Shown: positions 25,738 to 35,116 of the stretch, in pieces
Position numbering within the stretch: position 1 is the stretch's first letter
Layout: every line of letters begins with the position of its first letter
Translations under genes and position numbers: made by a program
Notes under the pieces: model-generated
The model's input: only the letters and a program-made list of their open reading frames with translations
Told to the model about the DNA's origin: nothing
Databases searched by the model: none
Source of the DNA: Edaphobacillus lindanitolerans
GTDB taxonomy: Bacteria; Bacillota; Bacilli; Bacillales_A; Planococcaceae
Assembly: GCF_900156305.1 (NCBI RefSeq)
Contig: NZ_FTPL01000001.1
Location: forward strand, 124,001-188,000
Length of the DNA: 64,000 nt
Direction: 5' to 3'

Positions 25738-27021
25738 TTATTCAAGCAGTCCCTCTTTCTCCAGGGTCCGGAGGGCGTTCATGATGGCGATCTGGACATG
25801 CTCAAACGTCAGGCCGCCCTGGATATATGCCGTGTACGGCGGCCGGATCGGTCCGTCTGCCGTCAGCTCGATGCTCGATCCCTGGACGAATGTTCCGGCT
25901 GCCATGATGACGTCGTCTTCGTAGCCCGGCATGTAGGACGGCACCGGCGCGAAGTGGGCATTGACCGGGGAGTTGGCCTGGATTTCACCGCAGAACCGGA
26001 TCATCTGGCCGGCACTGTCAAATGAGACCGACTGGATCAGATCCGTCCGGCCTGCCGTGTAATGGGGGGACGTATCCATTCCGGCCGACTCCAGCATCGC
26101 CGACGTGAAGATCGCCCCCTTCACCGCCTGCGCCGTCACATGAGGTGCCAGGAAAAATCCCTGGTACATATCGGGCAGCGTTCCGAGAGAAGCTCCCGCC
26201 TCTGCTCCTATACCCGGAGAAGTCATCCGGTAAGCGCATTTCTCGATCAGGCCCGCCCGGCCGGCGAGATATCCGCCCGTTTTGGCCAGGCCGCCGCCCG
26301 GGTTCTTAATGAGGGAGCCGGCCATCAGGTCGACCCCGACTTCCGTCGGCTCGCGCTCTTCCACAAATTCCCCGTAGCAGTTGTCCGTGAAGATGACCGC
26401 ATCCGGCTTGATTTCGCGTATTTCCTTCACCATTTCGCCGATCTGCGCGACCGTGAAGCTGGGGCGGGATGAATACCCCTTCGAACGCTGGATCGCGATC
26501 ATCTTCGTCCGTTCGCCGACAGCCTTGCGCACGGCGTCGAAATCCACCGTGCCGTCTTCATTCAGATCAATGTGGCGGTAGGAAATGCCGAAATCCTTCA
26601 GGGAACCTGTATCCTGCCCGTCTGGACCTGAAACGATGGAAGCGAGCGTGTCGTACGGTTCGCCCGTTATGTAAAGCAGTTCATCCCCCGGCCGGAGGAT
26701 GCCGAACAGTGCAATCGAGATCGCATGCGTCCCGGAGATGATCTGATTGCGGACGAGTGCGGCTTCGGCCCCGAATGCCGAGGCATAGACGCGCTCAAGG
26801 ACATCCCGTCCTTCGTCGTCATATCCGTATCCGGTCGACGGATTCATATGATGGTCGGACACCCGGTTTTCCCGGAAGGCCGCAAGCACTTTGGCCTGAT
26901 TGAACAGTGCGGTGTCATCTGCCCTCTTCAGGAACGGGGCGATTTTCTGTTCCGCCTCCCCTTTCCAACGCGTGATCCGGTCCGCCGCTGCCGGCTGTGT
27001 GTTCAAATTTTGATTCATCAT
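25738..27021 (-). CDS. ynbB: YnbB, PLP-dependent methionine gamma-lyase-family protein
   Basis: An aminotransferase-fold PLP enzyme often annotated as aluminium resistance protein or cystathionine-lyase-like; the true substrate is unknown. The 427-residue protein has the PLP Lys in [16 protein letters not shown], the Asp in [11 protein letters not shown], and [20 protein letters not shown] as cofactor phosphate region. Start ATG at 27021 (another ATG follows at once), 5 nt after AGAGGAG. A TATACT with an extended TG lies about 30 nt upstream as likely -10. The glnA gene follows closely and may share this transcript. Confidence 0.88.
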   Translation of the reverse strand: MMNQNLNTQPAAADRITRWKGEAEQKIAPFLKRADDTALFNQAKVLAAFRENRVSDHHMNPSTGYGYDDEGRDVLERVYASAFGAEAALVRNQIISGTHAISIALFGILRPGDELLYITGEPYDTLASIVSGPDGQDTGSLKDFGISYRHIDLNEDGTVDFDAVRKAVGERTKMIAIQRSKGYSSRPSFTVAQIGEMVKEIREIKPDAVIFTDNCYGEFVEEREPTEVGVDLMAGSLIKNPGGGLAKTGGYLAGRAGLIEKCAYRMTSPGIGAEAGASLGTLPDMYQGFFLAPHVTAQAVKGAIFTSAMLESAGMDTSPHYTAGRTDLIQSVSFDSAGQMIRFCGEIQANSPVNAHFAPVPSYMPGYEDDVIMAAGTFVQGSSIELTADGPIRPPYTAYIQGGLTFEHVQIAIMNALRTLEKEGLLE

Positions 27022-27163
27022 GATGTCTCCTCTGTTGCGTAGATTCACCACACCAGTATACCATGCCCGCGAAGACCGGTTCGGCGGCTTGCATCATCCG
27101 GCTTCTCTGATACACTTTTGGATGGCAGCCGGCCGGTCCGGCGTAAGACTGGGAGGAATGAAA

Positions 27164-27778
27164 TTGGCTTGGGAAGTGCTGAGTATAATTGGGACCGCAG
27201 CGTTTGCAGTTTCGGGTGCCATCATCGCAATGGAAGAAGAATACGACCTGTTCGGGGTTTATATGCTCGGGGTGGTCACGGCTTTCGGCGGCGGTGCGTT
27301 CCGGAACATTCTCATCGGCGTTCCGGTTTCCGCATTGTGGGAGCAGGAAATGCTGTTCCGGATTGCGCTCGTTTCGATCACGGTCATCTTCCTGTTCCCG
27401 AACCGCCTGATCCGGCACTGGGCGAGATGGGGAACGGCTTTTGATGCGGTCGGGCTTGCGGCATTTGCCGTGCAGGGCGCCATGATTGCCGTCCGGCTGG
27501 AGCTCGGCATGTCCGCGACAATCGTGGCGGCCGTCCTGACGGGAGCGGGCGGCGGGATGATCCGTGACCTGCTTGCGGGCAGGCGGCCGCTCGTCCTCCG
27601 GAAGGAAATCTATGCAGTATGGGCGGCGCTGGCGGGCCTTGCGGTCACTCTCGGGGCGGATGCTGCGGATGCAGGCCTGTACTTCGTGGCCGGAACCGTG
27701 GCGGTGCTCCGGATCCTGTCGGCTAAATATGGCTGGCGGCTACCGGTCCGGAAGCTCGGGATTTCGAAGCCGGAATGA
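27164..27778 (+). CDS. TRIC-type cation channel family membrane protein (UPF0126, YvgT-like)
   Basis: A membrane protein of 204 residues with two tandem three-helix repeats, the arrangement of the TRIC cation channel family. Repeat signatures are SGAIIAMEEEYDLFGVYMLG followed by VTAFGGGAFRNILIG, and QGAMIAVRLELGM followed by LTGAGGGMIRDLLAG; the paired GGG(A/M)xR motifs line the pore in homologues. It matches B. subtilis YvgT. TTG at 27164 is chosen: GGAGG is 7 nt upstream, the intervening ATG is only 1 nt from it, and the homologue starts with the same residues (TWELLS against AWEVLS). In vivo role in bacteria is unsettled. Confidence 0.87.
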   Translation: MAWEVLSIIGTAAFAVSGAIIAMEEEYDLFGVYMLGVVTAFGGGAFRNILIGVPVSALWEQEMLFRIALVSITVIFLFPNRLIRHWARWGTAFDAVGLAAFAVQGAMIAVRLELGMSATIVAAVLTGAGGGMIRDLLAGRRPLVLRKEIYAVWAALAGLAVTLGADAADAGLYFVAGTVAVLRILSAKYGWRLPVRKLGISKPE

Positions 27779-27789
27779 TCCATGCACAG

Positions 27790-27834
27790 AAAAAGCCTCC
27801 GGAAAGGCGCCAAGCGCGTCCGGAGGCTTTTTTA
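27790..27834. terminator. bidirectional terminator between the TRIC gene and hfq
   Basis: AAAAGCCTCCGG (27791-27802) pairs with CCGGAGGCTTTT (27820-27831), followed by T runs on both strands. It overlaps the last base positions of the hfq stop codon region. Confidence 0.93.
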
Positions 27835-28071
27835 TTCTTCTGTTTTCGCTTCCGGCGGCGCCAGGTTGACCGGGCGCTGAGGCACGAAAGTGGAAATGGC
27901 ATGTTTGTAGATCAGCTGCTGCTTGCCGTCCGAGTCGAGCAGGACGGTGAAATTGTCATAAGACTTGATCTGTCCCTTGAGCTGGAACCCGTTCGTCAGG
28001 AAGACGGTGACGAAGACACCGTTTTTGCGCAGTTGGTTCAGGAATGTGTCCTGGATATTGACCGGCTTCAT
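27832..28071 (-). CDS. hfq: RNA chaperone Hfq
   Basis: Sm-like hexameric RNA-binding protein. The 79-residue product has Sm1 ([21 protein letters not shown] in order, with the conserved Gln8 in [11 protein letters not shown]) and Sm2 ([10 protein letters not shown] with Lys-His for the proximal U-rich site). The C-terminal tail is short and Pro/Glu-rich. GGAGGAG precedes the ATG. It follows miaA by 48 nt, the common bacterial arrangement. Confidence 0.97.
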   Translation of the reverse strand: MKPVNIQDTFLNQLRKNGVFVTVFLTNGFQLKGQIKSYDNFTVLLDSDGKQQLIYKHAISTFVPQRPVNLAPPEAKTEE

Positions 28072-28119
28072 TGCATAACTCCTCCGCTCTCTCTTTTTGA
28101 TGGATCGCTCCGATAATAG

Positions 28120-29064
28120 TTAGATTCGGCTCCCGGCTCCGAATTCCTTCAACAAATTCAGAATTTGGGACAAATTCTTTTCTGTTCCCTCTTCCGCGTC
28201 CAACCAGTGCACATCGAGCTTGTTGCGGAAGTAGGTGAGCTGCCTCTTTGCATAGCGCCTCGTGTTCCGCTTTGCCAGTTCGAGCGCCTCTTCCATCGGG
28301 ATCTCGCCGGACAGTGCGGAGGCGATCTCCCGGTATCCGATCGCCTTCATCGACTGCGCGCCGGTCAACCCCGCCTCCGCAAGACGCCGGACTTCTTCCG
28401 CGAAGCCCGCTTCCATCATCAGGTCGAACCGCAGGTTGATCCGTTCGTACAGTTTCTCCCGGTCCATGTCCAGCCCGGTGAGGAGATGCCGGAAGACCGG
28501 ACGGCGGTTCCCCGAGTCCTCCAGTTCCGCCCTCGGCCTGCCGGTCACGCCGACAATTTCGAGCGCCCTGAGGACCCGTCTCGTGTTGTTCGGATGGATG
28601 CTGAGCGCCGCATCGGGATCAAGCCGGGCCAGTTCTGCGTGGAGGGCTTCGGGGCCGTTCTGTTCGAGCAGCTGTTCCATCTCGCTCCGGAATGCCGGAT
28701 CCGACTTCTGGTCCGTGAACCTGAAGTCAAACAGGACCGCCTGCACGTACAGGCCCGTCCCGCCGACAAGGATCGGCAGCCTTCCCCGGCTGTTGATCTC
28801 ACGGATCTTGCCGCGGACCCGCTCCTGATAGTCGAACACCGAGAAGCTGTCGGAAGGCTCGAGAATATCGAACAGATGATGGGGGACGCCGCGCTTTTCC
28901 TCTTCGGTGATCTTGGCCGTGCCGATATCCAGGCCTCTGTACACTTGCAGGGCATCGCCGTTGATGATTTCCCCGCCGGTTTCCTCGGCAAGCCGGACGC
29001 TGAGTGCCGTCTTCCCCGAAGCGGTCGGACCCACGATGGCCACAACCTCGGGCATGACGCTCAT
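28120..29064 (-). CDS. miaA: tRNA dimethylallyltransferase
   Basis: Adds a dimethylallyl group to N6 of A37 in tRNAs that read codons starting with U. The 314-residue protein has the P-loop GPTASGKT at 10-17, the substrate-binding DALQVYRGLDIGTAK, GGTGLYVQA, and SIHPNNTRRVLRALEI. The ATG at 29064 overlaps the stop of the upstream lipase gene (ATGA) and has GGAGG 5 nt upstream. MiaB, the next enzyme of this modification, is not at its usual site near ricA in this window. Confidence 0.96.
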   Translation of the reverse strand: MSVMPEVVAIVGPTASGKTALSVRLAEETGGEIINGDALQVYRGLDIGTAKITEEEKRGVPHHLFDILEPSDSFSVFDYQERVRGKIREINSRGRLPILVGGTGLYVQAVLFDFRFTDQKSDPAFRSEMEQLLEQNGPEALHAELARLDPDAALSIHPNNTRRVLRALEIVGVTGRPRAELEDSGNRRPVFRHLLTGLDMDREKLYERINLRFDLMMEAGFAEEVRRLAEAGLTGAQSMKAIGYREIASALSGEIPMEEALELAKRNTRRYAKRQLTYFRNKLDVHWLDAEEGTEKNLSQILNLLKEFGAGSRI

Positions 29065-29984
29065 CTCTCCCTCCATCTTTCAAGCCAGCCGACAAGGAAG
29101 CGGGTCACTTCGTCACGGTGGCGGGAATGAAGGATTTCGTGGCGGCCATCCTCCACGAGGTGGACGGTCACGTCTTGGACGCCGTTCTTCACAAGCTGCT
29201 CCGCGGCTTTGAAGATGCCTTTGCCGTCTGCGCCGACCGGATCGGACGCACCGGAAATGAACAGGATCGGCAGGGTTGCCGGCATCCTGCGGATTTCGCG
29301 GTCCCGGTGGATCAGGTCAAGCCCGTCGAACAGGTCGGAGAACAGGCCGGTCGTCGATACGAACCCGCTGTCTTCATCGTCCATATACGCCCGGACCTCC
29401 TCCGCGTCATCGGACAGCCAGGCGAATGGAGTATCTGCATCTCCGAACCGGCTGTTGTACCGGCCGAACGTGAGCGAATTCAGCAGCTGGTTCGGTTCTT
29501 TCCCGGCTCCGGCGGCCGTATAGGCGCCGGCCAGCAGCCGCCCGCCGGCGATGACCGGACCCGGATGGGCACCGGAACCCATGAATATCGCCCCGTCCAG
29601 GGTATTGCCGAACAATTGGGCATATCGCCTCGCGACGAATGAGCCCATGCTGTGTCCGAACAGGATGAGGTTTGGTGACGGGTGCTTTTCCCGCACTGCC
29701 GTGATGACTTCAAACGCATCACGGACAACCCGCTCAAAGCCGTTCTCCTCTGCGAAATACCCCTTGGTCCCGTTCAACCGCCAGGTTTCCCCGTGTCCGC
29801 GGTGGTCATGCCCGCTGACGAGATAGCCTGCTTCCCGCAGCTTCTCCGCAAATCCGCCGTACCGCCCGATATGCTCTGCCATCCCGTGCAGGAGATGGAT
29901 ATGGCCGATCGGCTTCGCGGCGGGTTCCAGTACGAAGGCACTGATCATATGCCCGTCGGTTGTTTGAATCGTCATTCTTTCCAT
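29061..29984 (-). CDS. monoacylglycerol-lipase-like alpha/beta hydrolase
   Basis: A 307-residue serine hydrolase of the Hydrolase_4 (lysophospholipase/monoglyceride lipase) family. HLLHGMAEHIGRYGGFAEKL carries the oxyanion motif HGMAEH typical of this family; the nucleophile is in LFGHSMGSFVARRYAQ; Asp is in GASDPVG and His in DGRHEILHS. No signal peptide, so cytoplasmic. It is followed by miaA with a 4-nt overlap and preceded by glpD, which follows glpK. Freed glycerol would feed straight into GlpK and GlpD, so monoacylglycerol or lysophospholipid cleavage is a reasonable guess. Confidence 0.82.
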   Translation of the reverse strand: MERMTIQTTDGHMISAFVLEPAAKPIGHIHLLHGMAEHIGRYGGFAEKLREAGYLVSGHDHRGHGETWRLNGTKGYFAEENGFERVVRDAFEVITAVREKHPSPNLILFGHSMGSFVARRYAQLFGNTLDGAIFMGSGAHPGPVIAGGRLLAGAYTAAGAGKEPNQLLNSLTFGRYNSRFGDADTPFAWLSDDAEEVRAYMDDEDSGFVSTTGLFSDLFDGLDLIHRDREIRRMPATLPILFISGASDPVGADGKGIFKAAEQLVKNGVQDVTVHLVEDGRHEILHSRHRDEVTRFLVGWLERWRER

Positions 29985-29991
29985 CGATGCA

Positions 29992-31623
29992 TCATCCTTC
30001 CGTGACGTCGGTGCCTCCGGGCAGCCGAGCGGGTCCGTTTGATCCGCCCTTCCGGACTGCCGCCTTCCCGAGCATCCGGTTCATATAGTCGGCCGTCTGT
30101 CCGCCGATCTTCTTCGCCTTCTCCACATCAAAGAACATCCAGCCTGTCCGCCTGACCAGGAAGTCGGCCGGGCAGGCCGCCATCTCCTCGTGGATCGAAT
30201 AAAGGATCCGGCCCCTGTCTGCCGGACTGAGCCCGTCCCCTTCACCGGCCGCGTGGGCAAACTTGAATACCGCATCCGCATTCGTACCGTAGAACGCGGC
30301 GATTTCCCTGCCTTCCTCGCGGGTCAGCCCGTACAGTTCCGCCTCGTTCGCTTTGCCTTCGATAAAGCGCGGGAGATCTTCGGGACGGGCGAAATCGCCC
30401 CCGGACAGCGGCAGATGCTTCGTCACGCAAGGCCCCCACCCGCCGGATGGACGTCGCTCCGCTATCTGGTCGACCACGTGCTCCGCCATCTTCCGGTATC
30501 CGGTCAGCTTGCCGCCCGCAATGGTCAGCAGCCCGCTGTCGGATTCCCAGATTTCGTCTTTCCGTGAAATCTCCGAGGGGTCTTTTCCTTCCTGATGGAT
30601 CAGCGGACGGACGCCGGCCCAGGCAGACTCGACATCCCCCCTGTGCAGCCGCACGTCCGGGAAAATTCCGTTTGCCGCTTCGATCAGATAACGGATGTCT
30701 TCCTCGGATGCCAGGACCTCCCCCGGATCGCCTTCATAAAACGTGTCGGTCGTTCCGACATAGGCCTTCCCGCCTCTCGGGATGGCAAAGATCATCCGTC
30801 CGTCCTGGCTGTCAAAGTAAATCGCCTGCCGAAGCGGGAACCGGGACTGGTCAACGACGATGTGGGCGCCTTTGGACAACTTCAGATGCTTGTTGTTCCC
30901 TTTGCCGTCCAGCTGTCTCACGGTGTCGACCCACGGGCCGGCGGCATTCACCACATGTCCGGCGTCCGCCCGGAATACCGAGCCGTCGAACATGTCGCGG
31001 ATCCAGGCGCCGGACACGCGTCCGCCTTCATACACAAATGATTCGGCTTTGCAGTAGTTGAGGCAGACCGCCCCCTTCTCGGCGGCCTTCTTCAGCACTT
31101 CGATCGTCAGGCGCGCATCGTCCGTCCGGTATTCCACGTAATGGCCGCCCCCGAGCAGGCCTTCCTGATTGAGCAGCGGTTCGAGGCTGAGCGTTTCTTC
31201 GGGTGACAGCATTTTCCGCCGTTCATCCTTGTCCACTCCCGCCAGGCGGTCGTACACCGCCAGGCCGGCGGAAGTCATGAAGGGGCCGAATGTGCCTCCC
31301 TTGTAGAACGGCAGCAGCATCCGCTCGGGCTCCGTGACGTGAGGGGCATTTTCAAAGACGACTTTCCGCTCCCTCCCGGTCTCCGCGACGATCTTCAGCT
31401 CCATCTGCTTGAGGTAGCGCAGGCCGCCATGGATGAGTTTCGTGGACCGGCTGGATGTGCCCTCGGCAAAGTCCTGCATCTCCACGAGGAGCACCGACAT
31501 GCCCCTCGTCACTGCATCAAGCGCGATTCCGGCACCCGTGACGCCCCCTCCGATCACCAGGACATCAAAACGGAATTCCGCCGCCTGCTGCTTCATCTTC
31601 GGTCGTAGCAATGTAGAAAACAT
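29992..31623 (-). CDS. glpD: aerobic glycerol-3-phosphate dehydrogenase
   Basis: Membrane-associated flavoprotein that oxidises glycerol-3-phosphate to dihydroxyacetone phosphate and passes electrons to menaquinone. The 543-residue protein has the FAD dinucleotide fold DVLVIGGGVTGAGIALDA at about 20-37, the family motif SSRSTKLIHGGLRYL, and the C-terminal helical cap domain. TTTAGGAGG precedes the ATG. It follows glpK by 51 nt. No antiterminator-controlled leader like the GlpP-dependent one of B. subtilis is evident in that short gap. Confidence 0.95.
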   Translation of the reverse strand: MFSTLLRPKMKQQAAEFRFDVLVIGGGVTGAGIALDAVTRGMSVLLVEMQDFAEGTSSRSTKLIHGGLRYLKQMELKIVAETGRERKVVFENAPHVTEPERMLLPFYKGGTFGPFMTSAGLAVYDRLAGVDKDERRKMLSPEETLSLEPLLNQEGLLGGGHYVEYRTDDARLTIEVLKKAAEKGAVCLNYCKAESFVYEGGRVSGAWIRDMFDGSVFRADAGHVVNAAGPWVDTVRQLDGKGNNKHLKLSKGAHIVVDQSRFPLRQAIYFDSQDGRMIFAIPRGGKAYVGTTDTFYEGDPGEVLASEEDIRYLIEAANGIFPDVRLHRGDVESAWAGVRPLIHQEGKDPSEISRKDEIWESDSGLLTIAGGKLTGYRKMAEHVVDQIAERRPSGGWGPCVTKHLPLSGGDFARPEDLPRFIEGKANEAELYGLTREEGREIAAFYGTNADAVFKFAHAAGEGDGLSPADRGRILYSIHEEMAACPADFLVRRTGWMFFDVEKAKKIGGQTADYMNRMLGKAAVRKGGSNGPARLPGGTDVTEG

Positions 31624-31674
31624 CCGATCGCCTCCTAAATTGATCCATCAGTCACGGGCTTGGCTTCCCGCCGT

Positions 31675-33186
<1,512 letters not shown>

Positions 33187-35112
33187 TTACATGACCCGCT
33201 TGAACATTTTTTCGATTTCATAGGTGGAAAAGTGAATGATGACCGGACGGCCGTGCGGGCATGTGTACGGGCTTTCCGCACGGCCGAGGTCGGCGAGAAG
33301 GCGCTCCATGTCCGGCCGGGTGAGATAGTGGTTCGCCTTGATCGAACGTTTGCAGCTCATCATGATCGCCGTTTCTTCCAGCAGACCGCCGATGTCGGTC
33401 CGGCGTTCTGCAATTGCCTGTTCCACGAGCGCCTCGATGATCTCCTCTTCGGCGCCGGCAGGGAACCAGGCCGGATGTTCACGGACGACAAAAGCATTGT
33501 GGCCGAATTCCTCCAGCTCGATGCCTGCTCCGGCCAGCACATCCCGGACTTCCCGGATCCGCTCCATGTCGTCCGGCGGATAGTGGAACGTCATCGGGAT
33601 CATGAGGGCCTGCCGCTCGCCCGGATCCACCTGCTTCACCTTTTCCCGGAAGAACTCATATTTGATCCTTTCCTGCGCCGCATGCTGGTCGACCATATAA
33701 AATCCGTCCGGGCTCTGGGCGACGATATAGGTTCCGTGGATCTGGCCGACCACTTCCAGTTCATCGAACGGGACCTTGCGCGGATTTTCCGCGAGGTCGG
33801 GTGCGGGTTCTTCCATGACGGACTCCGGCTCCGTTTCACGGGCAGGCTCGGCGTAGCGGGAAGGTTCGGTGTCCCTGGAGGGTTCGGGGTAACCGGGGAC
33901 TTGTCCGGCGGGAGCCGGTGTCTCATCCATCTCTTCCTTTATGACTGTGCCCGAATGGCCTGCCGGCAGCTCTTCATCGAAGGATGATGCCCGGAACGGC
34001 ACGGACGGGGCCTGCTGCGGCGGCGCGGTCACCGTCCGGTTCCGGTCTTCTTCGGCTGTCCGCCAGAGGACGGTCTGTTCGGTTTTCGGCCGGGGCTCTT
34101 TCGGCGGCTTTGCGGCCGGGGCGCCGAGTGCACCTGCGACCGCCTGCCGGACCGCATCCCTGATGAGGGCGCACAGCTCGGATTCTTTGCTGAGGCGGAT
34201 CTGCTGTTTTGCCGGATGGACATTCACATCGGTGAGGTAAGGGTCTCCCTTGATCGAAATGACGGCGATCGGATAGCGGCCGATCGGAAGGTACGTATGG
34301 TAGGCGTCGATGATCGCCTTGTTCACCATGAAACTTTTGACCCACCTGCCGTTCACGAGGACCGTGATATAGTTTTTGGAAGCCCGTGTGATGTCCGGCA
34401 CCGTCCCGTAGCCGCTCACCTCATAATCCGCCGAGGATGCTTCAAAGCGGAGCATCTTGCGGGCCGTGCCGGCCCCGTAAATGTCCGAGATGACCTTCAG
34501 CAGGCTGCCGCTGCCCGACGTCCGGAGATGCTCCTGGTTGTTATGGAGAAGCCGGAATGAGATGTCCGGGTGGCTCAGCGCCATCCGGTTCATGTAATCG
34601 ATCGAATGGCCGATTTCCGTCTGAAGCGTCTTGAGGTATTTGAGCCTGGCCGGCGTGTTGTAAAACAGCTGGGAAACCGAGATATCGGTCCCTTTTCGGG
34701 AAGGGGCGCCTTCCTGTCCGGTGACCCGGCTCCCTTCGACCTGCACGCGGATGCCGGGAGATTCCCCGTCGGAAGTGGTCAATTCGACTTTTGAGACGGC
34801 TGCGATACTTGCGAGCGCCTCGCCGCGGAATCCGAGTGTCCGGATCCTGAACAGGTCGTGTTCATTGCCGATTTTGCTTGTCGCATGGCGGGAAAAAGAA
34901 AGAACGGCATCGCCTCCGTCCATCCCCTTGCCGTTGTCGGTGACCCGGATTGACTTGAGCCCGGCTTCCTCAAGGCGCACTTCAATGGACGTCGCCTCCG
35001 CGTCGATTGCATTTTCAACCAGCTCTTTCACGACAGACGCCGGCCGCTCCACCACTTCTCCCGCCGCAATCTTGTTTGACAGCGGTTCGTCCATCAGGAT
35101 GATCTGGCCCAT
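33187..35112 (-). CDS. mutL: DNA mismatch repair protein MutL
   Basis: Couples mismatch recognition by MutS to strand removal. The 641-residue protein has the GHKL ATPase (EVVERPASVVKELVENAIDA, DNGKGM, RTLGFRGEALASI), a Pro/Glu-rich linker (about 355-440, with loose PSRDTEP/PSRYAEP/ARETEP repeats) and a C-terminal dimerisation and endonuclease domain with DQHAAQERIKYE, SCKRSIKANHYL and CPHGRP, so it is a nicking-type MutL. The ATG at 35112 follows AAAGGAG, 4 nt after the mutS stop. Confidence 0.96.
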   Translation of the reverse strand: MGQIILMDEPLSNKIAAGEVVERPASVVKELVENAIDAEATSIEVRLEEAGLKSIRVTDNGKGMDGGDAVLSFSRHATSKIGNEHDLFRIRTLGFRGEALASIAAVSKVELTTSDGESPGIRVQVEGSRVTGQEGAPSRKGTDISVSQLFYNTPARLKYLKTLQTEIGHSIDYMNRMALSHPDISFRLLHNNQEHLRTSGSGSLLKVISDIYGAGTARKMLRFEASSADYEVSGYGTVPDITRASKNYITVLVNGRWVKSFMVNKAIIDAYHTYLPIGRYPIAVISIKGDPYLTDVNVHPAKQQIRLSKESELCALIRDAVRQAVAGALGAPAAKPPKEPRPKTEQTVLWRTAEEDRNRTVTAPPQQAPSVPFRASSFDEELPAGHSGTVIKEEMDETPAPAGQVPGYPEPSRDTEPSRYAEPARETEPESVMEEPAPDLAENPRKVPFDELEVVGQIHGTYIVAQSPDGFYMVDQHAAQERIKYEFFREKVKQVDPGERQALMIPMTFHYPPDDMERIREVRDVLAGAGIELEEFGHNAFVVREHPAWFPAGAEEEIIEALVEQAIAERRTDIGGLLEETAIMMSCKRSIKANHYLTRPDMERLLADLGRAESPYTCPHGRPVIIHFSTYEIEKMFKRVM

Positions 35113-35116
35113 CTGA

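Noticed and set aside
33640-34080. Pro/Glu/Ser-rich repeats in mutL as a separate gene or repeat element
   Set aside because: They lie in the flexible linker between the ATPase and C-terminal domains of MutL, where low-complexity sequence is normal, and the frame is unbroken.
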